This document shows positions 51,952 through 61,610 of a stretch of DNA of 64,000 nucleotides, one piece after another (position 1 is the stretch's first letter; every line of letters begins with the position of its first letter). The notes under the pieces were generated by a model. That model saw only the letters and a program-made list of their open reading frames with translations, did not search any database and was not told where the DNA came from. The position numbers and the translations under genes are program-made. Where the stretch lies: the NCBI GenBank assembly GCA_045119215.1, contig JBGVDD010000098.1:1-64000 (forward strand), read 5' to 3'. The stretch is from RUG11237 sp045119215 (GTDB lineage: Bacteria > Bacillota > Clostridia > Lachnospirales > Lachnospiraceae).

Positions 51952-53388
51952 ATGAAGGGTTTCGATGAAGTGTTTCACAGCCTTAGATTGCGTATCTTTT
52001 TTGTGGTACTGCTGGTGGGAATGATACCCGCACTTTGTATCAAGGCAGGGATTCTCAAATCATACGAGGAGTGGGCTATCTCTGGTAGAAAGATTGAGAT
52101 TCAGTCTCAGTGTAATAGTATATCCAATCAATTACTCAGTGAAAATTATTTGTTTGATGGGAATTCAGAAAGAATTAATGCAGAATTATCCCAGTTGTCC
52201 AACATCTATGATGGAAGAATTATCATTGTGGACAGTGGCTTGAAAATTGTGGGAGATACCTATCATACAGATGAGGGAAAAACATTGATTGCCCCAGAAG
52301 TAATACAGTGTTTTCAAGGGCATAATACGGATAATTATGATGATAATGCAGGATATTTGGAGATGACCATTCCTATCATAAATAATGTGGGAGGAAGCGG
52401 ACAGGAAATCTGTGGAATCATGTGTGTGAATGTGTCCACGGACAGCATTCATTCTACAATAGAGCAGCTAAAGCTGAAGTTAGATTTACTGGTATTAATT
52501 TTTGCTGTTGTTGTGATTGTGGTGGCAGTGCTGTTTTCCAGATCTGTTACGGTGCCGTTTAAGAAAATGACGGATTCAATAGCAGAATGGGGAGAAGAGG
52601 TAGATGAAAAAACCATTGTAAAAACTATGACAGAATATTCAGAAACACACTTGATAGCAGAATCTTTTGCAAAACTTCTTGGAAAGATGAAAAGTGTGGA
52701 TAAAGCCAGACAGGAATTTGTTTCTAATGTGAGTCATGAGTTGAAAACTCCCCTGACATCTATGAAGGTATTGGCAGATTCCTTGATTTCCATGGGGGAT
52801 GCCCCAGCAGAGATGTATCGTGAATTTATGACAGATATGTCAGAAGAAATTGACAGAGAAAATAAGATTATCAATGATTTGCTGTCATTGGTGAAGTTAG
52901 ATAAGACAGAAGCAAAACCAGTGATACAAAATATGTCCATTAATCATGTGATTGAGCTGATTATGAAACGATTAAAGCCAATTGCCCAGAAGAGAAATAT
53001 TGAGTTGGTGTATCAAAGTATGCGCCATGTAACTGCGGACATTGACGAAGTGAAATTTACGCTGGCTATCTCAAATCTTGTGGAAAATGCAATTAAATAC
53101 AATAAAGATGATGGTTGGGTGCATGTGATGCTGAATGCAGATCATAAGGATATGTATATTACGATCGAGGACTCGGGTATCGGTATTCCTAATGATTGTC
53201 TTGACGATATTTTTGAACGATTTTATCGGGTAGATAAATCTCATTCCAGAGAAATTGGCGGTACCGGCCTGGGACTTGCCATTACGAAAAATGCAATATT
53301 GATGCACCACGGAACAGTAAAAGTTACCAGTAAGGAAGGGGAAGGGACCAAGTTTGTAGTGAGAGTTCCTTTGTCCTATATTGAGTAA
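51952..53388 (+). CDS. Membrane sensor histidine kinase
   Basis: A 478-residue kinase. The first helix is near 12-30, an extracellular sensor region spans about 35-180 (double Cache/PAS-like), the second helix is at 182-202, and HAMP follows. HisKA has F-V-S-N-V-S-H-E-L-K-T-P with phospho-accepting His262; the ATPase domain has N-L-V-E-N-A-I-K-Y (N box), D-S-G-I-G-I, F-E-R-F-Y-R-V-D and G-T-G-L-G-L. It forms a pair with the regulator 18 bases upstream. Confidence 0.95.
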   Translation: MKGFDEVFHSLRLRIFFVVLLVGMIPALCIKAGILKSYEEWAISGRKIEIQSQCNSISNQLLSENYLFDGNSERINAELSQLSNIYDGRIIIVDSGLKIVGDTYHTDEGKTLIAPEVIQCFQGHNTDNYDDNAGYLEMTIPIINNVGGSGQEICGIMCVNVSTDSIHSTIEQLKLKLDLLVLIFAVVVIVVAVLFSRSVTVPFKKMTDSIAEWGEEVDEKTIVKTMTEYSETHLIAESFAKLLGKMKSVDKARQEFVSNVSHELKTPLTSMKVLADSLISMGDAPAEMYREFMTDMSEEIDRENKIINDLLSLVKLDKTEAKPVIQNMSINHVIELIMKRLKPIAQKRNIELVYQSMRHVTADIDEVKFTLAISNLVENAIKYNKDDGWVHVMLNADHKDMYITIEDSGIGIPNDCLDDIFERFYRVDKSHSREIGGTGLGLAITKNAILMHHGTVKVTSKEGEGTKFVVRVPLSYIE

Positions 53389-53402
53389 GGTGGTGCTGGA
53401 AG

Positions 53403-54383
53403 ATGAAGAAAATGAAAAGATATCATAATTTCACATGTTTTAAAAAAATTATGGCGCTCTTGTGTTGTGTGTGTGTGTCACTTGTGGGGACAGGATGCAA
53501 TGCAGGAAACGTTGTAGAAGTACAACCTCAGTTAGAGGACGGTCAGGTAAATATTTACTATCTAAGTAATGTTACCTGTACGCTGGAAAACAGGGTATAC
53601 AATACCACCACTACAGATGTGGATTCTATGCTTAAGGAACTATTTAATAAACTAGTGGAGCAGCCCAATGATATAGGGTTGAAGTCGGCGATTCCAGAAG
53701 AGGTGGAATTACTAAGTTATCAGATAGAAAATAAACTGCTTACGCTGTATTTTTCCGATGAATACTATGATATGAATTCTGTGGACGAAGTGCTTTGCAG
53801 GGCAGCGGTGGTGAAAACCCTGTTGCAAGTGAAAGGAATTAGTGGCATTGAATTTGTTATTAGTAATCAGCCTTTGGTAGACAAGGCGGGGTATACAGTG
53901 GGACTTATGACAGAAGATACCTTCTTAGATAATATGGGATCTGATATTGATTCTTTCCAAAAGACAGAGTTAAATTTATACTTTAGCAACATGGAAGGAA
54001 CAGGTCTGGTCCTTGTGAAGAGAACCCTTTCTTATAATACCAATATCGCCATAGAAAAATTAATCGTAGAGCAGCTGCTAAAGGGTGTGGATTCCCAAGA
54101 TGGCCTGGGAGTAGTGAAATCTGCACTGCCATCCAATGCCAGACTTTTAAGTTTATATGTGAAAGATAGTGTATGCTATGTAAATTTTGATGAAAATTTT
54201 GTAAATCAGACAACCAACGTAGAAGAAGAGGTGATGATTTATTCTTTGGTAAATTCTCTGACAGAGTTAGCCAGTGTTACCAAGGTTCAGATATCAATCA
54301 ATGGAAATTCAAACAGGATGTTTCGGGAGAAAGTAAATTTAAATACTATGTTTGAGAGAAATGAAAAATATATTCTACAGTAA
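53403..54383 (+). CDS. GerMN-domain lipoprotein
   Basis: A 326-residue protein. Its signal sequence ends in a lipobox V-G-T-G-C near residue 30. Two GerMN (sporulation/germination) domains follow, about 45-170 and 185-315, each containing a V-N-I-Y-Y-L or L-N-L-Y-F-S strand and L-Y-F-S-D-E/V-N-F-D-E-N-F near the end. The order response regulator, kinase, GerMN lipoprotein mirrors MtrA-MtrB-LpqB of actinobacteria, where the lipoprotein tunes the kinase. That role is inferred here. Confidence 0.82.
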   Translation: MKKMKRYHNFTCFKKIMALLCCVCVSLVGTGCNAGNVVEVQPQLEDGQVNIYYLSNVTCTLENRVYNTTTTDVDSMLKELFNKLVEQPNDIGLKSAIPEEVELLSYQIENKLLTLYFSDEYYDMNSVDEVLCRAAVVKTLLQVKGISGIEFVISNQPLVDKAGYTVGLMTEDTFLDNMGSDIDSFQKTELNLYFSNMEGTGLVLVKRTLSYNTNIAIEKLIVEQLLKGVDSQDGLGVVKSALPSNARLLSLYVKDSVCYVNFDENFVNQTTNVEEEVMIYSLVNSLTELASVTKVQISINGNSNRMFREKVNLNTMFERNEKYILQ

Positions 54384-54391
54384 TTTATTTG

Positions 54392-54415
54392 ATGCCTCCA
54401 CTTAGGTGGGGGCAT
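54392..54415 (+). terminator. Hairpin between the GerMN lipoprotein gene and comEC
   Basis: ATGCCTCCAC pairs with GTGGGGGCAT (one T.G pair) around TTAG. No T-run follows, so it may reduce rather than stop read-through into comEC, whose ribosome site GGGAGGG lies 7 bases further on. Confidence 0.5.
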
Positions 54416-54436
54416 AGAAATTAGGGAGGGAATAAA

Positions 54437-56674
54437 ATGAAGGGGAGACCAATGTGTATTCTTGCCATTGGCATCATTGGGTTGATTTTACTGACTACCA
54501 TACAGGGGGTTCTTGCCAATGATGTGTTAAATCAAAAAGAAAGGTGGATACCGGACAATTCGGAGGAAGTTTTTTATGGCCGGGTAATAAAAAAGCAACC
54601 GGCAAAGGGAAAAATAAATCTGATAGTTAGAGAACAACGAAGTTTAAATATTCTAGTATATATTCAAGAAGATTCATGTCAAATCGGTGACAAAATAAAA
54701 ATCCAAGGTACAATTTACAGACTACAGAATAAGAGAAATCAGGGAATGTTTCATCAGGCACTATATATGAAATCTCTTAATATTGATTATACCTGTAGTG
54801 GGAAGACAATAGAAGTGATAGAAAAAAACAAGCAAATATTCAATACCTATAAAGAGGATATCTTTAAATTGCGAATGAAAAGCTACAAAAAATTGTTCCA
54901 GGTTTTTCCCGAAAAAATTGCAGGTATTCTAGGAGGGATGATTTTAGGTGACAGAGGAGGAATGGATGAGGAGACCAAAACATTATATCAGCAAGCGGGA
55001 ATTCTGCATTTGATCAGCATTTCCGGATTACATATTACTTTCTTAGGAATTTCATTGTATCATTTTATGAGAAAATTTCTGGGATTCTTAGGCAGTGGTC
55101 TGATTACTGCTGGATTCCTAGGAAGTTATTTGCTGTTTTGTGGTGGAAGTATTTCTGCTATGCGGGCGGTGTTGATGTCTATGATAATGATTGTGGGATG
55201 GTACCTGGGAAGAACCTATGACTTATTAAGTGCCATTTCAATTGGGGCAATCCTGATTCTTCTAAAATATCCCTATCAGATATATCAGTGTGGATTTTTA
55301 TTGTCTTTTGGAGCAGTGCTGGGGATTTGTTTGGTTTCAAAACAGTTGACGGATAGTTTTGTGTTTGTCTCTACAAGTGAAAAGGGAGTAGGGAATAAGA
55401 TAAAGCAGGCGGTGCTTACAAATCTTGGAATACAGCTTACCACCTGCCCCATAATTTTATATTTTTATTTTGAGATACCCATGTATGGACTGATTTTAAA
55501 TCTTCTTTTTATACCGTTTATGAGTTTGATATTATTATCGGGAATTTTAGGAATGGTGGCGGGGTTTTGTTCTGTGAGCCCGGGAACTTTTCTGGGTGGA
55601 GTAGCGGTGGTATTTCTCAGGGGATATGAAGGTATGGCTGAATTTAGTGTATCCCTGCCTTATGCAAGACTTCGTTTGGGACAACCTAGGTTGGGAAGTA
55701 TTCTGATTTATTATCTGTGTCTGGCTATTAGCATGTATTGTCTTTATAGAATCAATCAACGTAAGTATAATATGATAGCAGGGGAAAAGGAAATCCTGAA
55801 AATGACAGATTCTTATGATAGATTCAAGTGGATGTGTATGATTTTAATGGTGGTAGCTTTTTCCGTATTAATCTATCATCCGCCGAAAGAACTTAATATT
55901 ACCATGCTGGATGTTGGACAGGGAGATGCTACAGTCATAGAAAGGAAGCATCAGGTATATCTGGTGGATGGAGGAAGTACAGACGTTTCAAAGGTGGGGA
56001 AGTACAGAATGATACCCTATTTGAAATCACAAGGAATTTGTGTTATTGACGGTATTTTTATATCCCATATGGATAATGACCACATTTCAGGATTAAAAGA
56101 GCTGATGAAAGAGGGGGAAAAGGGAGAATTTTTCATAAAAAAGATATATTTACCTTATTTAGAAAATAAAGATGAAGATTATCTGGAAATAGAAGAAATA
56201 GGAAAAAAATTGGGGATTGATGTTGTATACTTAAAAAGAGGGATGAAACTGACTAAGACAGGACTGGAATTTAGGATACTACAGCCAAAGGAGGGAAGTG
56301 TATATTCTGGTAAAAATGAGGGGTCTATGGTTTTTACCTTGGTATATCAAAATTTTTCAATGCTTTTTACCGGGGATATGGAGGGTGTAGGAGAGGTAGA
56401 ATTGTTAGAACCAGGGGTTTTACATAAAATCAATGTTTTAAAGGTGGCCCATCATGGCTCAGAATACACTACTTCAGAGGAAATGTTAGAAAGGCTTCAG
56501 CCAAAGATTTCATTGATTTCCTGTGGAGAGGGCAATCGATATGGTCATCCTCATGAAAATCTGATTCACCGTCTGGAGAAAGTCAATAGCAATCAATATA
56601 TCACTACCCGTCATGGAGCCATATCCTTAGAGTATAGGAACAACAGAGTGAAGGTAAACACATTTGTGCAATAA
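54437..56674 (+). CDS. comEC: ComEC/Rec2 DNA-uptake channel with metallo-beta-lactamase domain
   Basis: A 745-residue membrane protein with an N-terminal DUF4131-like region, the competence domain (H-L-I-S-I-S-G-L-H-I-T-F-L near 195, then several helices), and a C-terminal metallo-beta-lactamase domain: M-L-D-V-G-Q-G-D-A-T, S-H-M-D-N-D-H-I-S-G (zinc ligands) and V-A-H-H-G-S. The family forms the channel for single-stranded DNA and may degrade the other strand. All parts look intact. holA follows, an order typical of Firmicutes. Confidence 0.94.
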   Translation: MKGRPMCILAIGIIGLILLTTIQGVLANDVLNQKERWIPDNSEEVFYGRVIKKQPAKGKINLIVREQRSLNILVYIQEDSCQIGDKIKIQGTIYRLQNKRNQGMFHQALYMKSLNIDYTCSGKTIEVIEKNKQIFNTYKEDIFKLRMKSYKKLFQVFPEKIAGILGGMILGDRGGMDEETKTLYQQAGILHLISISGLHITFLGISLYHFMRKFLGFLGSGLITAGFLGSYLLFCGGSISAMRAVLMSMIMIVGWYLGRTYDLLSAISIGAILILLKYPYQIYQCGFLLSFGAVLGICLVSKQLTDSFVFVSTSEKGVGNKIKQAVLTNLGIQLTTCPIILYFYFEIPMYGLILNLLFIPFMSLILLSGILGMVAGFCSVSPGTFLGGVAVVFLRGYEGMAEFSVSLPYARLRLGQPRLGSILIYYLCLAISMYCLYRINQRKYNMIAGEKEILKMTDSYDRFKWMCMILMVVAFSVLIYHPPKELNITMLDVGQGDATVIERKHQVYLVDGGSTDVSKVGKYRMIPYLKSQGICVIDGIFISHMDNDHISGLKELMKEGEKGEFFIKKIYLPYLENKDEDYLEIEEIGKKLGIDVVYLKRGMKLTKTGLEFRILQPKEGSVYSGKNEGSMVFTLVYQNFSMLFTGDMEGVGEVELLEPGVLHKINVLKVAHHGSEYTTSEEMLERLQPKISLISCGEGNRYGHPHENLIHRLEKVNSNQYITTRHGAISLEYRNNRVKVNTFVQ

Positions 56675-56757
56675 ATTTCTATTTTTTAAATATAGTTTAA
56701 GATTTTGTTTGGAATTTATGAAAAAGAAAATATCCGCATTGAAAAAGGGGAGAAAAG

Positions 56758-56877
56758 GTGTTAGAATGTGTTAGTTGTCAAAGGGTGCATTCATTTTGTG
56801 ACGAAGGTCAGTGCAGTAAATGCACAGACCTGCCTGAATTGTTACGAAGGTCACAAATGTTCTGTGCCAAATCATGA
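56758..56877 (+). CDS. Small Cys-rich ORF translationally coupled to holA
   Basis: GTG at 56758, with AAAAAGGGGAG upstream, encodes 39 residues with six Cys: E-C-V-S-C, F-C, G-Q-C-S-K-C and F-C. The two C-x2-C pairs suggest a zinc ribbon or knuckle. Its TGA (56875-56877) overlaps the holA ATG (56874) as ATGA, and holA has no ribosome site of its own nearby, so translation of this ORF probably drives holA. No family was recognised. Confidence 0.5.
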   Translation: MLECVSCQRVHSFCDEGQCSKCTDLPELLRRSQMFCAKS

Positions 56878-57884
56878 AAATGGAGCAGATGCTTATGAAG
56901 GGTCTAAACGAGGATATTAAAACAGGAAATTTAAGACAGATTTATCTTTTGTGTGGGGAGGAAGAATATCTTAAAAAAGTTTACAAAGAGAAACTAAGAA
57001 ATGCTTTTGTGGATAAAGATGATACCATGAATTACAATTATTTTTCGGGGAAAAATATCTCCTTGGATGAGGTGATAGCTATGGCAGATACCATGCCATT
57101 TTTTGCTGAGAGAAGGTTGATTGTGATTCAGGATTCAGGGTTGTTTAAATCCTCCAATGAGTTAGGAGAATATTTAAAAAAACTCCCTCCAACCACCTGT
57201 ATGGTTTTTGTGGAATCAGAGATAGATAAGAGGAATAAATTATACAAAACAGTAAAAGACAAGGGGCGAATCGTGGAACTTGGCAGACAAAATGCCAATA
57301 CACTGACTACCTGGGTGCTGTCAAAACTAAAAGCAGAGAAGAAAAACATAACCAGGGATGCTATGGAACTCTTTTTTACCAGGACAGGGGATGATATGGA
57401 ACATATTGAGAAGGAATTAGAAAAGCTGGTTTGTTATTGCATGGAAAAAGATGTGATAGAGAGACAAGATGTAGAACAGATATGTACCATTACAGTAACT
57501 AATAAGATTTTTGATATGATTACCTTCATTGCAGAGCATAAAAAGGAAAAAGCGTTGGCTTTGTATTATGATTTGTTATCACTGAAGGAACCTCCTATGA
57601 GAATTTTATTTTTGATAGCAAGACAGTTTAATCTATTGTTGCAAGTGAAAGAATTGATTCATCTAGGAAAAGGTCAGGCAGAGATTGCAGGAAAAGTTTC
57701 ACTGGCACCATTTATTGCAAAGAAATATATGGCACAGTCTGCAGGATTTTCCAGTGAACAGTTAAGAAGTGCCATAGAGCATTGCGTCAGTGTAGAAGAA
57801 GCGGTAAAACAAGGGAGAATGAACGATAAAATCGGTGTAGAAATTCTGATAGTAAAATACAGTGAGGATGTAAAAAGAGGATAG
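56874..57884 (+). CDS. holA: DNA polymerase III subunit delta
   Basis: A 336-residue clamp-loader subunit of normal length. L-R-Q-I-Y-L-L-C-G-E-E-E-Y near residue 20 is the family's start of the AAA+-like domain. F-F-A-E-R-R-L-I-V-I-Q-D, L-P-P-T-T-C-M-V-F-V and the later I-F-D-M-I and A-R-Q-F-N-L-L-L-Q segments follow. It opens the sliding clamp during replication. It follows comEC, the common arrangement in Firmicutes, but rpsT does not follow here. Confidence 0.93.
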   Translation: MKMEQMLMKGLNEDIKTGNLRQIYLLCGEEEYLKKVYKEKLRNAFVDKDDTMNYNYFSGKNISLDEVIAMADTMPFFAERRLIVIQDSGLFKSSNELGEYLKKLPPTTCMVFVESEIDKRNKLYKTVKDKGRIVELGRQNANTLTTWVLSKLKAEKKNITRDAMELFFTRTGDDMEHIEKELEKLVCYCMEKDVIERQDVEQICTITVTNKIFDMITFIAEHKKEKALALYYDLLSLKEPPMRILFLIARQFNLLLQVKELIHLGKGQAEIAGKVSLAPFIAKKYMAQSAGFSSEQLRSAIEHCVSVEEAVKQGRMNDKIGVEILIVKYSEDVKRG

Positions 57885-57888
57885 CATT

Positions 57889-58605
57889 ATGGAAAGGAAC
57901 AGATTAAAAGCAAAAGAGGATATCTTATTTCAGACAGAAGAACTGATTCAGGCAATTTCTCAGGCAGATGTGGAGCGTTGTAACCAGGCTAGAAAGAAAA
58001 TATTGGAGAATGCAGATATTATATTTGAAAAGGAAGAGGATAAATTAAATGCATATAAGATTGTAGCTGCCTCTTATAAGGGGGCTTACAATCAGGCAGA
58101 AGCTTTGCCGATAGTGAAAAAGATTGTGCGTATTGTAAGGGAAATTTATCCCAAGAATTCACCGGAACAAATCGAAGCTTATGATATGTTGGCTTACACC
58201 TATCTTGCAGCAGGAAAGTGTGAAAATGCATTGAAAATGGCAGAGCAATTGTTGGAATTCTATAATAGAAAGTATGGAACAGGGGATAAAAAGACTCTGG
58301 GCATGCTTGCATTGTGCGGTAAAATAAATTGGAATATGGGTGAATTTCATGAAGGAGCCAGTCTGATTGAAAGAGCTTTTCACACTGCTTTGGAAAATTA
58401 TGGAGAAAGGGATAAAGATACCTTGAATTATAAAAGAGAGCTGGCAATGTGTAAGCTGTATTTTGGAAAAATAAGAGAGGCGTATGAAGAAATGAATCTA
58501 GTTTATGAAGTGGCTTTGGAGGAGTATGGAGAAAACCATACGTTGACTTTGAAGGCATCTCAGAACCTATTGACAATAGGGAAAGAATTAGAAGCATTGT
58601 TGTAA
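57889..58605 (+). CDS. Tetratricopeptide-repeat protein
   Basis: A 238-residue helical protein. Repeats of the type A-Y-D-M-L-A-Y-T-Y-L-A-A-G-K-C-E-N-A-L-K-M-A and L-A-L-C-G-K-I-N-W-N-M-G-E-F are spaced by about 40 residues, matching the longer TPR_12/kinesin-light-chain-like units (K-Y-G x-x-x K-x-T L). It is probably a cytoplasmic scaffold. It starts 4 bases after holA and ends 9 bases before a glycosyltransferase, so it is part of the same transcript. Function unknown. Confidence 0.75.
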   Translation: MERNRLKAKEDILFQTEELIQAISQADVERCNQARKKILENADIIFEKEEDKLNAYKIVAASYKGAYNQAEALPIVKKIVRIVREIYPKNSPEQIEAYDMLAYTYLAAGKCENALKMAEQLLEFYNRKYGTGDKKTLGMLALCGKINWNMGEFHEGASLIERAFHTALENYGERDKDTLNYKRELAMCKLYFGKIREAYEEMNLVYEVALEEYGENHTLTLKASQNLLTIGKELEALL

Positions 58606-58614
58606 GGAGGCAAA

Positions 58615-59640
58615 ATGAAAATGAAGATATTGTCAGTGGCGGTGCCCTGTTACAATTCACAAGCATATATGAGGAAAGCAATTGATTCCTTGTTGGTAGG
58701 TGGAGAAGAGGTAGAAATTATTATTGTAAATGATGGCTCCACAGATAACACTTTGGATATAGCAAAGGAATATGAAGAGAAGTATCCTAGTATTGTAAAA
58801 GTAGTGGATCAGAAAAACGGAGGACATGGTGCAGCGGTAAATGCAGGATTAAAAAATGCTACTGGATTATTCTTTAAGGTGGTTGACAGCGATGACTGTG
58901 TGTCGGAACCTGCGTATCATAAAATAGTAAACGTGCTGGAGGAAATCATACGAAAGGGTGACCGGCTGGACATGCTGATAAGTAATTTTATTTATGATAA
59001 ACAGGGGGCGAAGCGCAAGAAGGTTATGCGATATACCTCTGCCTTGCCGGAAAACCGCATTTTTACATGGAATGATGTGAAACATTTTCATAAGGGGCAG
59101 TATATTTTAATGCATTCTGTGATTTACCGTACACAGATTTTGCGGGACTGTGGTTTAAACCTTCCGGAACACACTTTTTATGTGGATAACATTTTTGTGT
59201 TCCAACCACTTCCTTTTGTAAAGTATATGTATTATCTGAATGAAAATTTTTATCGTTATTATATTGGCAGAGAGGATCAGTCTGTAAATGAGAAAGTGAT
59301 GATTCGCAGAATTGACCAGCAGATTAAAGTGAATAAGTTGATGATTGATTACATGGACTTATCAAAGCTGCGGGGAAACAAAAAACTTTGTAACTACATG
59401 ATTAGTTATCTGGATATTATTATGACAGTGTCTTCTATCATGTTGATAAAATCGGGAACAGATGAGAATTATGAAAAGAAAGTAGAGTTGTGGCATTATC
59501 TTCATAAGCATGATAAAGCCCTTTATTGGAAAATACGATGTGGAATTTTGGGACGGTATATGAATCTTCCGGGAAAAGGTGGCAGACAGGTGTCAGTGGT
59601 TGGATATAAGATTATGCAGAAATTTTTTGGATTTAACTAA
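58615..59640 (+). CDS. GT2 family glycosyltransferase
   Basis: A 341-residue GT-A enzyme. S-V-A-V-P-C-Y-N-S-Q-A-Y-M is the first strand, I-I-V-N-D-G-S-T-D-N-T follows, then G-G-H-G-A-A-V-N-A-G and V-V-D-S-D-D as the D-x-D. The C-terminal half (Y-V-D-N-I-F-V-F-Q-P-L) is helical, with no clear membrane segment. Family members add sugars to cell-surface polymers or glycolipids. TAAGGAGG overlaps the end of the TPR gene. It is far from the main polysaccharide locus. Confidence 0.85.
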   Translation: MKMKILSVAVPCYNSQAYMRKAIDSLLVGGEEVEIIIVNDGSTDNTLDIAKEYEEKYPSIVKVVDQKNGGHGAAVNAGLKNATGLFFKVVDSDDCVSEPAYHKIVNVLEEIIRKGDRLDMLISNFIYDKQGAKRKKVMRYTSALPENRIFTWNDVKHFHKGQYILMHSVIYRTQILRDCGLNLPEHTFYVDNIFVFQPLPFVKYMYYLNENFYRYYIGREDQSVNEKVMIRRIDQQIKVNKLMIDYMDLSKLRGNKKLCNYMISYLDIIMTVSSIMLIKSGTDENYEKKVELWHYLHKHDKALYWKIRCGILGRYMNLPGKGGRQVSVVGYKIMQKFFGFN

Positions 59641-59654
59641 TCCTTAGTACTTTA

Positions 59655-59700
59655 AAAGTCAAAATAAAAAGTGCCAAAAGGCACTTTTTATTTTGACTTT
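59655..59700. terminator. Long bidirectional terminator
   Basis: A perfect 21-bp stem (59655-59675 with 59680-59700) encloses AAAA. The G+C core GTGCC/GGCAC is flanked by A and T tracts on either side, suiting the convergent GT2 and PAP2 genes. Confidence 0.92.
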
Positions 59701-59708
59701 ATCTGTTT

Positions 59709-60395
59709 TTAATTTTGGTTTGGATTACCATAGTCCACCTGTTCATGGGAAACTTCAGCAGATGAAGCAAAGAGTTCTTTTCTATATACCAAAGGGTACA
59801 TAACACAGCACAGTATAATGGCAGTTATCACATCAAACATGGAATGCTGTTTTAAAAATACAGTGGACATACAGATAGATATCATTAATCCAAAGGACAG
59901 GGCTTGTATGCCCTTATGTTTCTTTAATGTTTTTGAATGTCTTACCGCCATGTGGGTTCCAATGGAATTGTAGACATGTATGCTGGGAAATAGGTTGGTG
60001 GCGGTATCCGTAGCATACAAAGCTTTTACCCATTGGGTAAAAATAGAATTGTCAGTGAATACTTCCGGCCTTAAATGGTGACCATTAGGATAAATCGTTG
60101 ACACAATCAAGAAAATTGTCATACCCGTAAAAAGGAAGGTACAATTTCTTCTAAATTCAGGTGCACTGACAAAAAATTCATAAACAATCACCGCCGAAAC
60201 GTATAAAAACCATAAAAAATAGGGAATGACAAATACAGAAAGAAATGGTATTTTATCATCGATATCCATATGTACCACATGATAGTCCGTTACATTTTTC
60301 TCCAGGTAAATAAACCAGGGCAGATACAGTAGTGCATAGGAAAACCATATTGCATGGCTATATTTTTTACAGAGGGTTCGAAGTTTTTGTTTCAT
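59709..60395 (-). CDS. PAP2-family membrane phosphatase/inositol-phosphotransferase-like protein
   Basis: A 228-residue protein with about six membrane helices. L-F-P-S-I-H-V-Y-N-S near residue 136 and L-K-Q-H-S-M-F-D-V near 188 correspond to the second and third PAP2 phosphatase motifs (catalytic His residues). It should act on lipid or isoprenoid phosphates at the outer membrane face, with undecaprenyl pyrophosphate and phosphatidic acid both possible. AAGGAGGA precedes the ATG on the minus strand. Confidence 0.82.
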   Translation of the reverse strand: MKQKLRTLCKKYSHAIWFSYALLYLPWFIYLEKNVTDYHVVHMDIDDKIPFLSVFVIPYFLWFLYVSAVIVYEFFVSAPEFRRNCTFLFTGMTIFLIVSTIYPNGHHLRPEVFTDNSIFTQWVKALYATDTATNLFPSIHVYNSIGTHMAVRHSKTLKKHKGIQALSFGLMISICMSTVFLKQHSMFDVITAIILCCVMYPLVYRKELFASSAEVSHEQVDYGNPNQN

Positions 60396-60534
60396 GAGAG
60401 TTCCTCCTTATATAAATTCTAACCTCAATTAGCTTTATTATTTTTTTTCGAAAAGGATTATAGCACAGCATTTTTTTAATAACAATCCTAAGATGAAAGA
60501 AATAAGAAAATATTAAGAAAAATATTATGCTTTG

Positions 60535-61419
60535 TTAATTTCCTTTTGGTTCTGATTTTGGTACCAGAAATCCTTCAAATATAAAAGAATGAAAGTATTT
60601 TTTTGCCTTTTCATAAGCTTTTGGAGAATCGATGGTCCATGCAAAGGTAGAAGCGTGGAACAAGTAACGATTTAATAAAAAGCTAAGATTTTTGGTGTCA
60701 AGATAACAGTAGGATATAAAATCCGGACGCGCCAGTATATTAGTTAATAGATGTTTTACCAAAAAACATAGAAAATAGTTTGTGTCTGCTGCAGTACGGG
60801 TTAAATTTCCTGAAAGCTGTCCCCGGACAATATCCGGACGGTAAAGACGATACCAGAAAAGTGCCAGGGTGTTGAAGGATTCAATACAATAATCTCCATG
60901 ATAATTCTTCAGTTCCTGGTTTACGATGCGACAGGTTAGGGTAGAGAGTACAGGAAGCTTAATTTCCACAAGTAAGGGAACCTTTCCATTGACCAGTTGA
61001 AGTACCTCTGAAAACAGTGGGATTTTACAATCACTGTTTAAAAGACTTAGCTGACAGAGCTCCCGGTATGTTTTTTCACGTACACATAAGTCGATACCAC
61101 ACATACGGCTTAGAGTGTTGTCATGAAAAACTACCAATTTGTTGTCCTTGGTTAATTGTACATCTAGTTCGATTCCATAGCCTGCTTTCACTGCTTTTTC
61201 AAAGGCTTTTAAAGAATTTTCCGGAGCAGAAGGGGGTGAAAAGTGATTTTCTGTCCCCGGATGACTGGAAACAATTCTGGTAAACTCGTTGGAAAACAAT
61301 CCGCGGTGGGCATAGTTTACATGGCAGAATTTTTGAACTTTTTTTCTTCGAGGGATTCTGGGAAAAATTAGTATAAAATATAGTAAAAGTATGGTTAGAA
61401 AAATCATTAGATATGTCAT
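60535..61419 (-). CDS. Glycerophosphodiester phosphodiesterase
   Basis: A 294-residue protein with an N-terminal membrane helix (1-20). The GDPD fold is marked by A-H-R-G-L near 37, A-P-E-N-S-L-K-A-F near 66, G-I-E-L-D-V-Q-L-T-K-D near 83 and V-V-F-H-D near 97, giving the catalytic His pair and metal-binding Glu/Asp. It hydrolyses glycerophosphodiesters to glycerol-3-phosphate and an alcohol, with the active domain probably outside the cell. GGAG precedes the ATG. Confidence 0.9.
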   Translation of the reverse strand: MTYLMIFLTILLLYFILIFPRIPRRKKVQKFCHVNYAHRGLFSNEFTRIVSSHPGTENHFSPPSAPENSLKAFEKAVKAGYGIELDVQLTKDNKLVVFHDNTLSRMCGIDLCVREKTYRELCQLSLLNSDCKIPLFSEVLQLVNGKVPLLVEIKLPVLSTLTCRIVNQELKNYHGDYCIESFNTLALFWYRLYRPDIVRGQLSGNLTRTAADTNYFLCFLVKHLLTNILARPDFISYCYLDTKNLSFLLNRYLFHASTFAWTIDSPKAYEKAKKYFHSFIFEGFLVPKSEPKGN

Positions 61420-61610
61420 AGTACGCTCCTTTATCTTTCTGTTTGCTGTACAGCAGCAGGGTGTGGTATTTATTGTGTTTTTTGGTTTTTTATGGTTGCT
61501 ATAATATGTTCATAGATTATCACAGAGGATTCTTAAATTCAATTAAAGTAAATAAAATTAAAAAAAATTTAAAAAAATAAAAAAATATTATAGTATTTTT
61601 GTAATAATGA

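Noticed and set aside
54392..54415. Hairpin before comEC as a full terminator.
   Set aside because: No T-run follows and the comEC ribosome site comes at once, so complete termination is unlikely. Kept only as a weak feature.
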